Assembly: GCA_964578885.1 (NCBI GenBank)
Contig: CAZOEO010000004.1
Coordinates: 1 to 64,000 of the forward strand
DNA: 64,000 nt
Source of the DNA: CAZRHR01 sp964578885
GTDB lineage: Bacteria > Bacteroidota > Bacteroidia > CAIKAF01
Reading direction: 5' to 3'
The translations under genes and the position numbers were made by a program. Numbering within the stretch: the first letter of the stretch is position 1; the number at the start of each line of letters is the position of its first letter. Positions 8,711-18,063 of the stretch are shown here, in pieces. Below the pieces are notes generated by a model. The model saw nothing but the letters and a program-made list of their open reading frames with translations. It did no database searches and had not been told where the DNA came from.

Positions 8711-10747
8711 ATGAAATTTTCCCTCAAAGCCCCTTATCAGCCCACCGGAGACCAACCAGAGGCCATCCGGCAGTTGGTGCATGGCATCCGGCAGAATGAA
8801 CCGCGGCAAACCCTTTTGGGCGCCACCGGAACCGGAAAAACTTTTTCCATTGCCAATGTCATTCAGGAAGTGCAGAAACCCACGCTGATTCTTTCTCATA
8901 ATAAAACCTTGGCCGCTCAGCTGTATGGGGAATTTAAACAGTTTTTTCCTGAGAATGCCGTAGAATATTTTGTTTCCTATTACGATTACTATCAACCCGA
9001 GGCGTACATCCCTTCTTCTGATACCTATATTGAAAAGGATTTAAGCATCAACGAAGAAATTGAAAAATTACGGCTTTCTACCACCTCGGCTTTGTTGTCG
9101 GGGCGACGCGATGTGATTGTCGTGAGTTCCGTTTCCTGCATCTATGGTATGGGAAATCCTCAGGATTTTTATGATCAAACCATACGTTTCAAGCGTGGTG
9201 ACAGGGTCGGTCGAAACCGTTTTCTGCACCAACTTGTAGAGGCACTTTATCATAGAACTGAGGGGGATTTCACCCGCGGTACATTTCGAGTGATTGGTGA
9301 TACCGTAGATGTATTTTTGGCGTACGCAGAAAATGCAGTCCGCATCTATTTCTTTGGAGATGAAATTGAAGAAATCGAGATGATTGATCCGGTGACCGGT
9401 CGGTCGCAGGAGTCTTTGGATACATTTGTGATTAATCCGGCTAACTTGTTTGTAACCACCAAGGAGAGGATAAAAAACGCCTTATATCAGGTGCAGGATG
9501 ACTTGGTGTTGCAGATGCAGTTTTTCAAGGAAAAAGGATTGTTTTTAGAGGCCAAGCGTTTGGAACAACGCGTTGAGTATGATCTTGAAATGATTCGTGA
9601 GTTGGGATATTGCTCTGGAATTGAGAATTATAGCCGCTATTTTGATGGCAGGGAGCCTGGTTCCAGGCCTTTCTGTCTGTTGGATTATTTTCCGGAAGAT
9701 TGGATGTTGGTGGTAGACGAAAGTCACGTGACCATACCACAAATCAGGGCCATGTACAATGGCGACCGACATCGCAAAGTGAACCTGGTCGATTATGGAT
9801 TCCGTTTGCCTGCTGCCCTGGACAACCGGCCTTTAAAATTCGATGAATTTGAAAGCCTCCTGAATCAGGTCATTTATGTGTCCGCCACGCCGGGAGATTT
9901 CGAGTTGGATGCTTCCCAGGGAGTGGTGGTGGAGCAGGTGATTCGGCCCACAGGACTTTTGGATCCAGTGATACACGTGCGGCCCAGCAAAAACCAAATC
10001 GACGATTTGCTGGAAGAAATTGAAAAAAGAGTGCAGGTCGATGAGCGCGTTTTAGTCACCACTTTGACCAAGCGCATGGCTGAAGAGCTCCATAAATACT
10101 TTATGAAACTGAGTGTGAGATGCAGATACATTCACTCTGAGGTGGATACATTGGAGCGGGTTGAGATTTTACGTGATTTGAGACTTGGAATTTTCGATGT
10201 CCTGATTGGGGTGAATTTGCTCAGGGAAGGACTGGATTTGCCCGAGGTATCCCTGGTGGCCATTTTAGATGCCGATAAAGAAGGTTTTTTGAGGAATCAA
10301 CGTTCACTTATTCAGACCATTGGTCGTGCTGCCCGAAACGTGAATGGCCAGGTCATTATGTATGCAGATAGAATCACCGACAGCATGCAACGTGCGATGG
10401 ATGAAACAGAACGTCGACGGGAAAAGCAAATGGCTTATAACATCAAGCATCATCAGGAGCCGCAGGCCTTGGTCACTTCTAAGGAAGCCATTTTAAAACA
10501 AACATTGGTGGCCGGATCCAAATCTTCCAAAAAAGGATATCAGCCTCCTATGCCGGAAGAATCCGGAACCAAAGTTGCCGAAGCTGCTTCATTTTATCTG
10601 AGTCCTGAAGAGTTGCGCAAACGAATTGACGCGACCCGCAAGCGGATGGAAGCGGCGGCCCGTGAACTCGATTTTATTCAGGCAGCCAGGCTGAGAGATG
10701 AGTTATTTGAACTACAGAAAAAGTTTGAAACACAAAGCTCTTCCTAA
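8711..10747 (+). CDS. uvrB: Excinuclease ABC subunit B
   Basis: A 678-residue full-length UvrB, the damage-verifying helicase of nucleotide excision repair that works with UvrA and UvrC. Visible elements: Walker A GATGTGKTFS (about residues 36-45), the DNA-clamping beta-hairpin region with YYDYYQPEAY, the DEAD-like box VVDESHVTIPQ (about 333-343), helicase motif VI QTIGRAARN, and the C-terminal UVR coiled coil (about 635-670, LRKRIDATRKRM and ARLRDELFELQ). Twelve bp after the TPR membrane gene and possibly co-transcribed with it. uvrA and uvrC are not in the window. Confidence 0.98.
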   Translation: MKFSLKAPYQPTGDQPEAIRQLVHGIRQNEPRQTLLGATGTGKTFSIANVIQEVQKPTLILSHNKTLAAQLYGEFKQFFPENAVEYFVSYYDYYQPEAYIPSSDTYIEKDLSINEEIEKLRLSTTSALLSGRRDVIVVSSVSCIYGMGNPQDFYDQTIRFKRGDRVGRNRFLHQLVEALYHRTEGDFTRGTFRVIGDTVDVFLAYAENAVRIYFFGDEIEEIEMIDPVTGRSQESLDTFVINPANLFVTTKERIKNALYQVQDDLVLQMQFFKEKGLFLEAKRLEQRVEYDLEMIRELGYCSGIENYSRYFDGREPGSRPFCLLDYFPEDWMLVVDESHVTIPQIRAMYNGDRHRKVNLVDYGFRLPAALDNRPLKFDEFESLLNQVIYVSATPGDFELDASQGVVVEQVIRPTGLLDPVIHVRPSKNQIDDLLEEIEKRVQVDERVLVTTLTKRMAEELHKYFMKLSVRCRYIHSEVDTLERVEILRDLRLGIFDVLIGVNLLREGLDLPEVSLVAILDADKEGFLRNQRSLIQTIGRAARNVNGQVIMYADRITDSMQRAMDETERRREKQMAYNIKHHQEPQALVTSKEAILKQTLVAGSKSSKKGYQPPMPEESGTKVAEAASFYLSPEELRKRIDATRKRMEAAARELDFIQAARLRDELFELQKKFETQSSS

Positions 10748-10856
10748 GATCGTGAGGGTTTAGCGTTCATTTCCCTCCTTTTTTCCTGATGAATATCATT
10801 GTTTGGCAGGCGTGAAAACAGGTGCTTTGTAACCAGAATTCATCATTGCACAGATT

Positions 10857-11813
10857 ATGATAAAGATTGAAACCGTAGATTACCATGATTTTATCAGTGG
10901 TGATCCAGTTCGTAAGGCCGCTTTTGTAAAAAAGTTAGGGGATGCATTTTCTGAAATCGGGTTTGCCATCGTGGCCAATCATGGCGTTTCAGAAGATTTG
11001 AAGGCCAGACTTTTTCAATTGGTGGAGCGTTATTTTGCGCAGCCTGAAGAGGTGAAAAAGCTTGATGAAGACTTTAAAAACAATGGTCAGCGCGGCTTTA
11101 TTTCAAAAGGAAGAGAAACGGCCAAAGGACACCAGGTTCCGGATTTGAAAGAGTTTTACCATGTCGGCCAGGTAGTGACCGATAATGATCCTATTAAGGC
11201 TGATTATCCAGATAACATTTGGCCCGACAATATGCCGGATTTCAGGGAAATCACCATGGAAGTGTTTCGCACTTTTGAGGAAACTGGAAGAAATCTACTT
11301 CGTGCCATTGCCCTGTATTTGAATTTGGAGGAAAATTATTTTGACGCCAAAATTCATAATGGCAATTCCATTTTACGACTTCTACATTATTATCCCATTC
11401 CGGATGCCGATGCGGTTCCCGTGGGCGCAGTGCGTGCCGGAGCGCATGAAGATATCAACCTGATTACGCTCTTAATGGGTGGAAGTGCTGCCGGACTGCA
11501 AGCGCTGACCAAAGAAGGTAAATGGTTGGATGTGGCACCAGAACCCAACCAGATTGTAATCAACATGGGAGATATGTTGCAAAGGCTCACCAATGGAAAG
11601 TTACGTTCCACCACACACCGCGTCATCAATTTAGATGCCGAGGGTCTGAAAAAACCACGGTTTTCCACGCCTTTCTTCCTGCATCCACGTGCCGATATGG
11701 ATTTGTCTTGCCTGTCATCTTGCATTGATGCAGAACATCCTAAGCAGTTTTCAGACATGACCGCTGGTGAATACCTGGACGAACGAATCACCGAGCTGGG
11801 ATTAAAAGCGTAA
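10857..11813 (+). CDS. 2-oxoglutarate/Fe(II) oxygenase, isopenicillin N synthase family
   Basis: A 318-residue member of the IPNS-like Fe(II)-dependent oxygenases, cytoplasmic. The 2-His-1-carboxylate iron site is H197-x-D199 (AHEDIN) with H254 (THRVIN), and the co-substrate binding R-x-S is R268/S270 (PRFSTP). The N-terminal non-haem dioxygenase domain (ETVDYHDF...NHGVSEDL) is complete. Substrate is not predictable: members range from amino-acid and gibberellin oxidation to uncharacterised bacterial enzymes. It stands alone, with 109 bp upstream and a strong terminator downstream, so it is probably a single-gene transcript. Confidence 0.88.
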   Translation: MIKIETVDYHDFISGDPVRKAAFVKKLGDAFSEIGFAIVANHGVSEDLKARLFQLVERYFAQPEEVKKLDEDFKNNGQRGFISKGRETAKGHQVPDLKEFYHVGQVVTDNDPIKADYPDNIWPDNMPDFREITMEVFRTFEETGRNLLRAIALYLNLEENYFDAKIHNGNSILRLLHYYPIPDADAVPVGAVRAGAHEDINLITLLMGGSAAGLQALTKEGKWLDVAPEPNQIVINMGDMLQRLTNGKLRSTTHRVINLDAEGLKKPRFSTPFFLHPRADMDLSCLSSCIDAEHPKQFSDMTAGEYLDERITELGLKA

Positions 11814-11830
11814 TCCAATCTTTTTTTAAT

Positions 11831-11865
11831 AAAAACGGCCTTTCGCAAGAGGGGCCGTTTTTTTT
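11831..11865 (+). terminator. Intrinsic terminator after the oxygenase gene
   Basis: Ten-bp stem: 11831-11840 (AAAAACGGCC) pairs perfectly with 11853-11862, with a 12-nt loop and a continuous T run to 11865. It lies 17 bp after the stop codon. Confidence 0.9.
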
Positions 11866-12286
11866 GATTTCTACTTATAAATGGTTTAAAATATTTTTTC
11901 ATTCAAAAAAATTGAAAATCAGTGTTTTATTGGTGTATTTTGAATGAATTCCGAAGTAAACGGTAAGCATATGTATGGCAAAAGTTGGTTTTGGAAAGTG
12001 TTTTTCGGGGGTGGTTTTTCCCGCTTTTCTGGTTGCTGGTGTGAAATATAATGACCTTATTTCTTTGTTCCTTCCCAGGTTTTTAGTCACCCTTTTCTAA
12101 ATTTACAGAACCTGAAATAATCCTTTAAAATGATGATTGCGCTCATCTGTAAAAATATGAGGTCATTAATAAGGAGCATTCCGATTTCTTTTTAGTCGAA
12201 CACTATAGGTTTTCATTTTAAGAAGAGGAGGAAATAAGTCATCGTAATTACACAAAAAACCTTACATTTGGCCAAACTTCCGCCTC
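11866..12286. other. Gene-free AT-rich spacer with one promoter
   Basis: About 420 bp without a supportable gene. The only clear signal is a -7 box TACATTTG at 12263-12270 on the plus strand, 16 nt before the ATG of the dehydrogenase gene. An open frame on the minus strand (11899-12090) has no start signal or recognisable product. Confidence 0.6.
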
Positions 12287-13513
12287 ATGAAAGATTTATT
12301 AAAAGCGTTTGAAAACAAGTCACCCGAAATTGTTTTTGAATGGAAGGATGCAGAATCTGAAGCGATTGGATGGGTGGTAATCAATAGTTTGAGGGGTGGA
12401 GCCGCTGGTGGCGGAACCCGCATGCGTAAAGGTTTAGACCGACGTGAAGTAGAGTCGCTCGCGAAAACCATGGAAGTGAAGTTTACGGTCTCCGGACCTC
12501 AAATTGGTGGCGCAAAATCCGGTATCAATTTTGACCCGGCCGATCCCAGGAAGCACGAGGTTTTACAGCGTTGGTATAAGGCGGTAATGCCTTTATTGAA
12601 AACATATTACGGTACAGGTGGTGATTTAAATGTGGATGAAATCCACGAGGTAATCCCAATTACCGAAGATTTAGGTCTGTGGCATCCCCAGGAAGGAGTG
12701 GTCAACGGACATTTCGCTCCCAGAGAAAGTGGGAAAATTCACAAAATCGGTCAGCTTCGTTTTGGTGTTTCCAAAATGGTGGAAGATGTGCGCTACACGC
12801 CCAATCCACTGAGAAAATATAAAGTAGCCGATTTAATTACCGGTTTCGGTGTATATGAATCGATCCGTCATTATTATGAGTTGTGGGACGGTGATATGCA
12901 CGGAAAAAGGGCCATCATCCAGGGTTGGGGCAATGTGGCTTCCGCGGCTGCATACTATTTGGCGCAATCCGGAGTGAAAATCGTTGGCATTATTGACCGA
13001 CATGCCGGTTTAATCGATGAGGATGGATTTTCTTTCGACGAAATCCGCCAATTGTTCATGCTGAAAAAGGGAAATACCCTTTCGGCTTCCAAACTAACTC
13101 CATTTGCTGAAATCGACCAAAAAATTTGGGATCTTGGTGCCCACATTTTTGTCCCTGCTGCATCTTCCCGTTTGGTAACTCAGGCTCATTGCGACAGACT
13201 TATTCAAGGTGGTTTAGAGGTGATTTCCAGCGGCGCCAACGTTCCTTTTGCCGATGAAGAAATTTTCTATGGTCCCATCGCCCAATATACTGACCAGAAA
13301 GTGGCGGTCATCCCTGATTTTATCGCAAATTGTGGGATGGCTCGTGTATTTGCTTATTTGATGAGTGAAGCGCCGGATATGAGCGATGAGGGAATATTTA
13401 AAGATGTAAGTCAGGTCATTTATCAGGCGTTACACGAAGTGAGGCAGCAACATGCTCAACCGTTCGGCATCACTGAAAAGGCATTTTCTATCGCGCTCCA
13501 AAAGCTGTTATAA
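12287..13513 (+). CDS. Glu/Leu/Phe/Val dehydrogenase family
   Basis: A 408-residue NAD(P)-dependent amino-acid dehydrogenase. The dimerisation domain shows the glycine-rich GGAAGGGTR and the substrate lysine in QIGGAKSGI (Lys77); the Rossmann domain starts at IIQGWGNVASAAA (about residue 207). These enzymes reversibly deaminate an amino acid to a 2-oxo acid and ammonium. Specificity for glutamate versus branched-chain amino acids cannot be read safely here; the family form common in Bacteroidota is usually annotated only at family level. It is monocistronic by spacing (141 bp to the next gene) and has its own TACATTTG promoter 16 nt before the ATG. Confidence 0.9.
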   Translation: MKDLLKAFENKSPEIVFEWKDAESEAIGWVVINSLRGGAAGGGTRMRKGLDRREVESLAKTMEVKFTVSGPQIGGAKSGINFDPADPRKHEVLQRWYKAVMPLLKTYYGTGGDLNVDEIHEVIPITEDLGLWHPQEGVVNGHFAPRESGKIHKIGQLRFGVSKMVEDVRYTPNPLRKYKVADLITGFGVYESIRHYYELWDGDMHGKRAIIQGWGNVASAAAYYLAQSGVKIVGIIDRHAGLIDEDGFSFDEIRQLFMLKKGNTLSASKLTPFAEIDQKIWDLGAHIFVPAASSRLVTQAHCDRLIQGGLEVISSGANVPFADEEIFYGPIAQYTDQKVAVIPDFIANCGMARVFAYLMSEAPDMSDEGIFKDVSQVIYQALHEVRQQHAQPFGITEKAFSIALQKLL

Positions 13514-13654
13514 GGCTCCACTTCTTTCTTTTTTCCCGGTATTAACATGGTATGTGAATAACTCCCTCAAGGGCTGAGTCACATGGCCGTACAACTGATG
13601 TAATATTGTATTCACAATTACGTTTACATCATAATTCGCTTAACAATACCATTT

Positions 13655-14350
13655 ATGCTGTCTTTTCTGCTGCAAATTACGCCTACTGCTCCGGAAGTAT
13701 TACCTCCAACGGCTGATCAGGTGCCTGAAAAATCCATTCAGGTTTTCGATATGGCGCTAAAAGGCGGATGGATCATGGTGCCTCTGCTCATTATGTCTAT
13801 TCTGGCCGTTTATATTTTCGTGGAGCGAATGATTACCATTCGGAAAGCCGCCAGGGAAGATTTAAATTTCATGAATAATATACGGGATTGTATACTGAAT
13901 GGTAAAATCGAAGCCGCACAAACACTGTGCAGAGGTTCCTCTTCTCCCATTGCGCGTTTGGTAGAAAAAGGCATTAGCCGCATTGGAAGACCATTGACAG
14001 ATATTTCTGCTTCGATTGAAAATACAGCCAAGCTGGAAATTTACAGACTCGAAAAGTCCGTGGCCTTGCTCGCCACCATTGCCGGCGCCGGACCGATGTT
14101 GGGATTTTTAGGGACTGTAGTAGGTATGATTAAGGCGTTCTTCAATATGGCAAACTCCGATCAGGGAATTGTAATCAATGCCCTGGCGAATGGGATCTAT
14201 GAAGCTATGGTAACCACTGTGGCTGGTCTGATTGTTGGTATCATTGCTTATGTTGGATATAACCTCTTGGTCGCCAATATTGAGAAGGTAATTTATAAAA
14301 TGGAAGCGCGTTCCATCGAATTCCTTGACCTGCTCAACGAACCTGCCTGA
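13655..14350 (+). CDS. exbB: MotA/TolQ/ExbB proton channel family protein
   Basis: A 231-residue inner-membrane protein with a short N-terminal extension, one TM helix near residues 34-55 (WIMVPLLIMSILAVYIFV) and two more around 130-150 and 172-195. The stretch GAGPMLGFLGTVVGMI is the conserved ExbB/TolQ pore signature. With ExbD it forms a proton-driven motor that energises outer-membrane receptors through a TonB-type protein. Two bp separate it from exbD. The TonB-dependent receptor at 55.6 kb is a plausible client, but several energisers usually coexist in these genomes. Confidence 0.93.
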   Translation: MLSFLLQITPTAPEVLPPTADQVPEKSIQVFDMALKGGWIMVPLLIMSILAVYIFVERMITIRKAAREDLNFMNNIRDCILNGKIEAAQTLCRGSSSPIARLVEKGISRIGRPLTDISASIENTAKLEIYRLEKSVALLATIAGAGPMLGFLGTVVGMIKAFFNMANSDQGIVINALANGIYEAMVTTVAGLIVGIIAYVGYNLLVANIEKVIYKMEARSIEFLDLLNEPA

Positions 14351-14352
14351 TT

Positions 14353-14760
14353 ATGAGCTTGAAATCCAGAAATAAGGTGAGTGTGGAATTCAATATGTCT
14401 TCCATGACCGACTTGGTCTTTATCTTGCTCATCTTCTTTATGTTACTTTCCACCCTGGTCACCAACCAGGCTGTGATGGACATCACACTTCCCCAAACAT
14501 CGGCATCTCAAAGACCGGTGGAAAAGCACCCTATGGTTTCTGTTTCAGCTGATCTCCAGTATTATGTTGATCAAAAGCCCGTGACCAAAGAGGAGATTTT
14601 ACCGATACTTTCGCAAATTTTGGGACCCGGGACTCCTGAAACCAAAGTCCAAATAGCCATAGATGAAAATGTTCCGTTCAAATATTTTGCGGAATTGGCT
14701 GATTTGATTTGGATACAAGGCAAGTACAGAATATTACTGACCACGCAACCCAAAAAATAA
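14353..14760 (+). CDS. exbD: Biopolymer transport protein ExbD/TolR
   Basis: A 135-residue protein with a single N-terminal TM helix (about 17-36) and a periplasmic domain. The helix begins with SSMTDLVFILLIFFM, where Asp20 matches the proton-carrying aspartate of ExbD/TolR. It follows exbB by 2 bp and precedes a TonB-like gene by 57 bp, giving the canonical energiser order. Confidence 0.93.
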   Translation: MSLKSRNKVSVEFNMSSMTDLVFILLIFFMLLSTLVTNQAVMDITLPQTSASQRPVEKHPMVSVSADLQYYVDQKPVTKEEILPILSQILGPGTPETKVQIAIDENVPFKYFAELADLIWIQGKYRILLTTQPKK

Positions 14761-14817
14761 ATCAAACGGTTGAACGCATCTCTCTAATAAACGTATCACC
14801 TGGCAAAACTTAAAGTG

Positions 14818-15570
14818 ATGAACAATACAGATGCACAAGCGCAGCGTGGAGGTTTTATAGCCGTGGTACTTTATTTGATACTGCTTGCTATTTTACTCTT
14901 GTTTCTTTCCATGCGTGCAGAGCGTATGAAACCAGATCCCGGGAGCATGGAAATGGCCCTTGGTTTTGCAGAAGATGGCTTTGGTGAAAATATTCCGGTG
15001 GAAGTAAATCAAACGGGTGGGGGAGACCCTCTTCCGGCAGAAGTTATGGCTTCTGACGCATCGTCCGATGTTCAGGTGAATCAAAGTACCGTACAACCCG
15101 TCAAAACAAACAATCCTGTTTCCAATCCCAACCCCAATACAGGACCTGCAGAAACGCAACGCAACGAATTCGACGACCTTTGGCAAGATGCCAAACCGGG
15201 AAGCAGCGGAAGTACGCAGGGTACCGGTAATAGCGGTGGACCAACCGGCAGACCCGGTGCCAATGGGACTGGCGGAAAAGGTTCGTCAGTAGGCAATGCT
15301 TTCGGAAACGGAGACGCAACTTTTTTACCTAAACCCTCGGTTAGTTCCGGCGAAGATGGAAGTGTCGTGATGCAAGTTTGCGTAGACCGGAACGGAAAAG
15401 TCTCTCAGATTGTTAACGATCGAATGAGACAGAGCACTGCCACCTCACCAGAATTGTATGCTGAAGCCAGAAAAGCGGCCATGAGGGCGACTTTCCCTGC
15501 CGATCCTCAAGCCCAGGAATGCCGGGTCGCCATTCTCACTTACCAGTTCGTAAAAGGTTTTGCCAGATAA
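14818..15570 (+). CDS. TonB/TolA-like energy transducer
   Basis: A 250-residue protein with an N-terminal TM helix (about 14-32), a long low-complexity periplasmic linker rich in Gly, Asn, Ser and Pro (about 75-165) and a C-terminal domain (about 170-250) in which VVMQVCVDRNGKVSQI matches the TonB C-terminal fold. Role inferred: transmits ExbB/ExbD motion to outer-membrane receptors. The linker is Gly/Asn/Pro-rich rather than the usual Pro/Lys or Pro/Glu repeats. The frame opens at GTG 14815; the ATG three bases on is preferred. Two cysteines lie in the C-terminal domain. Confidence 0.8.
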   Translation: MNNTDAQAQRGGFIAVVLYLILLAILLLFLSMRAERMKPDPGSMEMALGFAEDGFGENIPVEVNQTGGGDPLPAEVMASDASSDVQVNQSTVQPVKTNNPVSNPNPNTGPAETQRNEFDDLWQDAKPGSSGSTQGTGNSGGPTGRPGANGTGGKGSSVGNAFGNGDATFLPKPSVSSGEDGSVVMQVCVDRNGKVSQIVNDRMRQSTATSPELYAEARKAAMRATFPADPQAQECRVAILTYQFVKGFAR

Positions 15571-15737
15571 AAATCAATTTCTGTTTTTAGGTCGTATTTC
15601 CCTTTGTTTTTTGAAAATACTTCCTTATTCAATGGTTGAATGCGGAAACTGATTTTTATTTCAGCTTCCTGGAAAAGGCCTTTTTCGTGAGAAAAGGGTA
15701 GAAATAGCGTTTTTCCCGGGGAGGCGAATGCGACAAA

Positions 15738-16172
15738 TTAATCCTCGTCGTTTGGAAAGTGGCGAAGATACCCCCGATTAGTTTTCTTGGTTTTTATCCA
15801 TTTTTTCTCATTTAGCCTGGCAGCCACGGCACTACCCGGAGGACGGGTCGGTTTTCTCTTCTTGGGTTTTTCTCGTGCCTTTCGAATGATATTTTTGAGT
15901 TTTTGGAGTGCTAGCTTTTTATTTTCAACTTGACTTCTTGTACTTTGATCCATCACTTGAATAAAGCCATCCTGGTCCGAATAAGGCATTAGGCGTTCTT
16001 TCAGATACGCATGTTCATCGGGTGGAAATAATGGAATGACGGCTTCCAGGGAAATCGAAACCTGAACCTTGCTAGATACTTTATTTACGTGCTGCCCACC
16101 AGCACCCCCACTCCGGCTGGTTTTCCAGATCAATAAAGCTGAAAAATTCGGTAGTGGGCTTTTTGTTTCCAT
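15738..16172 (-). CDS. arfB: Alternative ribosome-rescue factor ArfB (YaeJ-type peptidyl-tRNA hydrolase)
   Basis: A 144-residue release-factor-like protein. The catalytic GGQ is at residues 25-27 (SGGAGGQHVNKV), and the basic C-terminal tail (KKRKPTRPPG...KKWIKTKKT) is the part that reads the empty mRNA channel in ArfB. It hydrolyses peptidyl-tRNA on stalled ribosomes and complements the SmpB/tmRNA route, whose smpB gene lies 4 kb away. ATG 16172 is preferred to the TTG at 16175 because a -7 box sits 5 nt upstream, which predicts a nearly leaderless transcript. Confidence 0.92.
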   Translation of the reverse strand: METKSPLPNFSALLIWKTSRSGGAGGQHVNKVSSKVQVSISLEAVIPLFPPDEHAYLKERLMPYSDQDGFIQVMDQSTRSQVENKKLALQKLKNIIRKAREKPKKRKPTRPPGSAVAARLNEKKWIKTKKTNRGYLRHFPNDED

Positions 16173-16177
16173 CAATG

Positions 16178-16185
16178 CAAATATA
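16178..16185 (-). promoter_or_regulatory. -7 box TATATTTG of arfB, 5 nt before ATG
   Basis: On the minus strand TATATTTG is followed by five bases and the arfB ATG at 16172. The start of transcription should fall at or within a base or two of the start codon. Confidence 0.6.
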
Positions 16186-16265
16186 CAAAGGCTTTTAAGT
16201 TGGCTGAAATGGGACTAGAAGTAGAGTAAAATGATTTAAAATTTAAACCATGAATCATTTTTTTA

Positions 16266-16297
16266 TTTGGAAATAAGTACTGAATTATTTATATTTG
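16266..16297 (+). promoter_or_regulatory. Orphan promoter TTTG-N20-TATATTTG
   Basis: TTTG (16266-16269) and TATATTTG (16290-16297) are separated by exactly 20 nt, the ideal Bacteroidota spacing. No plus-strand coding region follows; instead a hairpin and a terminator do. Confidence 0.7.
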
Positions 16298-16300
16298 CCT

Positions 16301-16395
16301 TAAGGTTAAATCGTACGAATTTATCCCTTAAAACTTTTTGGGTTCCTGAATGCCGGTAAATCCTCCTTGGATTATTATACCGGCATTCTCTTTTT
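16301..16395 (+). ncRNA. Candidate small RNA with 5' hairpin and terminator
   Basis: From the predicted start four bases after the -7 box, the transcript would be about 95 nt. It begins with a hairpin (arms 16300-16305/16326-16331 and inner arms 16307-16311/16319-16323 around the loop CGTACGA), then a 16-nt single-stranded linker, then a perfect 11-bp stem (16348-16358/16378-16388) carrying a small inner hairpin and followed by TCTTTTT. The terminator overlaps, antisense, the last few codons of the minus-strand metal permease gene. On the minus strand the same stem has no U tract, so it points to plus-strand termination. Function and family unknown. Confidence 0.5.
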
Positions 16396-17232
16396 CCAAA
16401 CGCCCCATAAAAGAAGACTTCCCAAAGCCATGCTCAGTAACAGGGTAGCGCCAAGTTCGGTATTCAGATAATAGCCCAGAGAAATGCCAATACTCGCGAA
16501 GACGAGGGCGAAAATTCCACTGCTTACCCAGATGAATTGACCTCTTTTTTCCCTTCTTTTCGACATAGGTAAATACCACGCCACTGTTCCCGGAATAAGT
16601 AATAATCCAACTACCAGTATGGCACCTGCTTGCTCAAAACTCCAAACTGCATGTAAGCTGGTCAACACCATTAATCCTCTTTCCCCTTTCTTAAATGCCC
16701 CCATACTATCCATGAAACCCGCATCTACAGCGCCATACCATAGCATTTGCTGACGGGGCATTAGCCATAACAAATTAGCCGTCAATAAACCCAGCTGAAT
16801 CCAAAAAGCTTTGGGAACCTGATCGACCCAAGTTTGTGTTTCCGGATAAATAAATCCACTCCACACGAGATTGCCAAATAAAACCGCATCCGTATCCAGA
16901 TGCGCATATTCTGCAAAAACCGTTACGAGCACTAATCCCAATGCGAATAGCCATGTGAATGTAACAGCCAGTGCTGCATCGCTGCGACCAGCCGATTGCT
17001 TTTCCAGCCAGGAGTATACGGCCAGCATACCTAAAGCTCCCGCGGCCGCAAAAATTTCCATCCAAAATCCACCATTCCACCCAAAACACAAATAAGCCAG
17101 CACCAATCCGGGCAAAACGGCATGACTCATGGCGTCGGCCACCATGACTTTACCACGAAAGACCAAATGACTTCCTACCCAACCATTGTTTAGGGCCATT
17201 AATAAACCGGTAGCTAAAACCCAGTAGTCCAT
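16375..17232 (-). CDS. Metal ABC transporter permease (ZnuB/TroD-like), second subunit
   Basis: A 285-residue polytopic protein of the ABC-3 family with about eight TM helices. The signature GKVMVADAMSHAVLPG near residue 28-43 and the GLLLIPGTVAWYL segment near 205-217 are typical of Zn/Mn/Fe permeases. It follows the first permease with no gap (stop codon directly before its ATG), and the two subunits should form a heterodimeric channel. It is the last gene of the importer operon. Two different permeases in one operon are typical of TroABCD/MntABC-type systems rather than ZnuABC, which has one. Confidence 0.9.
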   Translation of the reverse strand: MDYWVLATGLLMALNNGWVGSHLVFRGKVMVADAMSHAVLPGLVLAYLCFGWNGGFWMEIFAAAGALGMLAVYSWLEKQSAGRSDAALAVTFTWLFALGLVLVTVFAEYAHLDTDAVLFGNLVWSGFIYPETQTWVDQVPKAFWIQLGLLTANLLWLMPRQQMLWYGAVDAGFMDSMGAFKKGERGLMVLTSLHAVWSFEQAGAILVVGLLLIPGTVAWYLPMSKRREKRGQFIWVSSGIFALVFASIGISLGYYLNTELGATLLLSMALGSLLLWGVWKKRMPV

Positions 17233-18063
17233 TTAAATCTTATGTTTAATTGATCTAATTGTGAAAAACAGGGCTACTAGAACTCCCATACACAAAACCC
17301 ACCAAGGGCCAATGGAAAAGCCGGAAATCTGATGACTAAATCCTAGACAAATCCAAGCCACACCAATGGAAATGAAGCTCGCGGCCACTATTTTTTTTCC
17401 GGCTGATTTTTTCCAGGTACTTACCATCACCGACGGAAAAATGAGCCAGGCCGTTACCAAAACCATTCCTGTGATGCGAATAGAGGCCACCACCACCAGC
17501 ACAATTAAGAACGATTGAAGCCTTTGATGAAACGTGGTCGAAATCCCCATGGTTTGGCTAAATGCACGATCGAATCCTGCACTAAGCCAGGTTTTATGAC
17601 AGGTAAAGGCCGTTCCTAAAACGATGAAAAAGAGCAAGCACATGGTCAATGCCAAATTGGGATCGAGAGTGGATGCTTCTCCGAAAAAGACATGACTTAA
17701 TCCTGTTTTGCCTTGTTGTTGAAGAATGTTCCATCCAATGATGCCCATTGAGAAAAAAACGCTTAACACCCATCCGGTAGCTGCATCGCTTTTGAGTTTA
17801 AGTTGGTTTTGCAGCACGGGTAAAAGCCAAACCGACAGCAAGGCGCTCAGTAGGGCGCCGCCCCAAACCCAAGCTGAATGTGTGACTTCGGTGAAAAAAT
17901 ATCCCAAACATGCGCCCGGAAGCATGGCATGGCTCATGGCGTCGGAAAGAAGACTTTTTCGATTGGCAAAAGCATAAAAGCCAAGGATAGACGTGGCTGC
18001 GGCCATGGCTGAAAGTCCAAGACCAATCCAAACCCATGGCGGAAAAGTTGTCTCCATATTCAT
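17233..18063 (-). CDS. Metal ABC transporter permease (ZnuB/TroC-like), first subunit
   Basis: A 276-residue ABC-3 family permease with about eight or nine TM helices. The motif RKSLLSDAMSHAMLPG (about residues 28-43) is the same loop seen in the downstream permease, and LVTAWLIFPSVMVS corresponds to the second conserved segment. ATG 18063 forms an ATGA overlap with the stop of the ATPase gene, so it is preferred to the more upstream in-frame start at 18087. Confidence 0.9.
   Translation of the reverse strand: MNMETTFPPWVWIGLGLSAMAAATSILGFYAFANRKSLLSDAMSHAMLPGACLGYFFTEVTHSAWVWGGALLSALLSVWLLPVLQNQLKLKSDAATGWVLSVFFSMGIIGWNILQQQGKTGLSHVFFGEASTLDPNLALTMCLLFFIVLGTAFTCHKTWLSAGFDRAFSQTMGISTTFHQRLQSFLIVLVVVASIRITGMVLVTAWLIFPSVMVSTWKKSAGKKIVAASFISIGVAWICLGFSHQISGFSIGPWWVLCMGVLVALFFTIRSIKHKI

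Noticed and set aside
11899..12090. Open frame of 63 codons in the spacer
   Set aside because: AT-rich, no promoter, no recognisable features.
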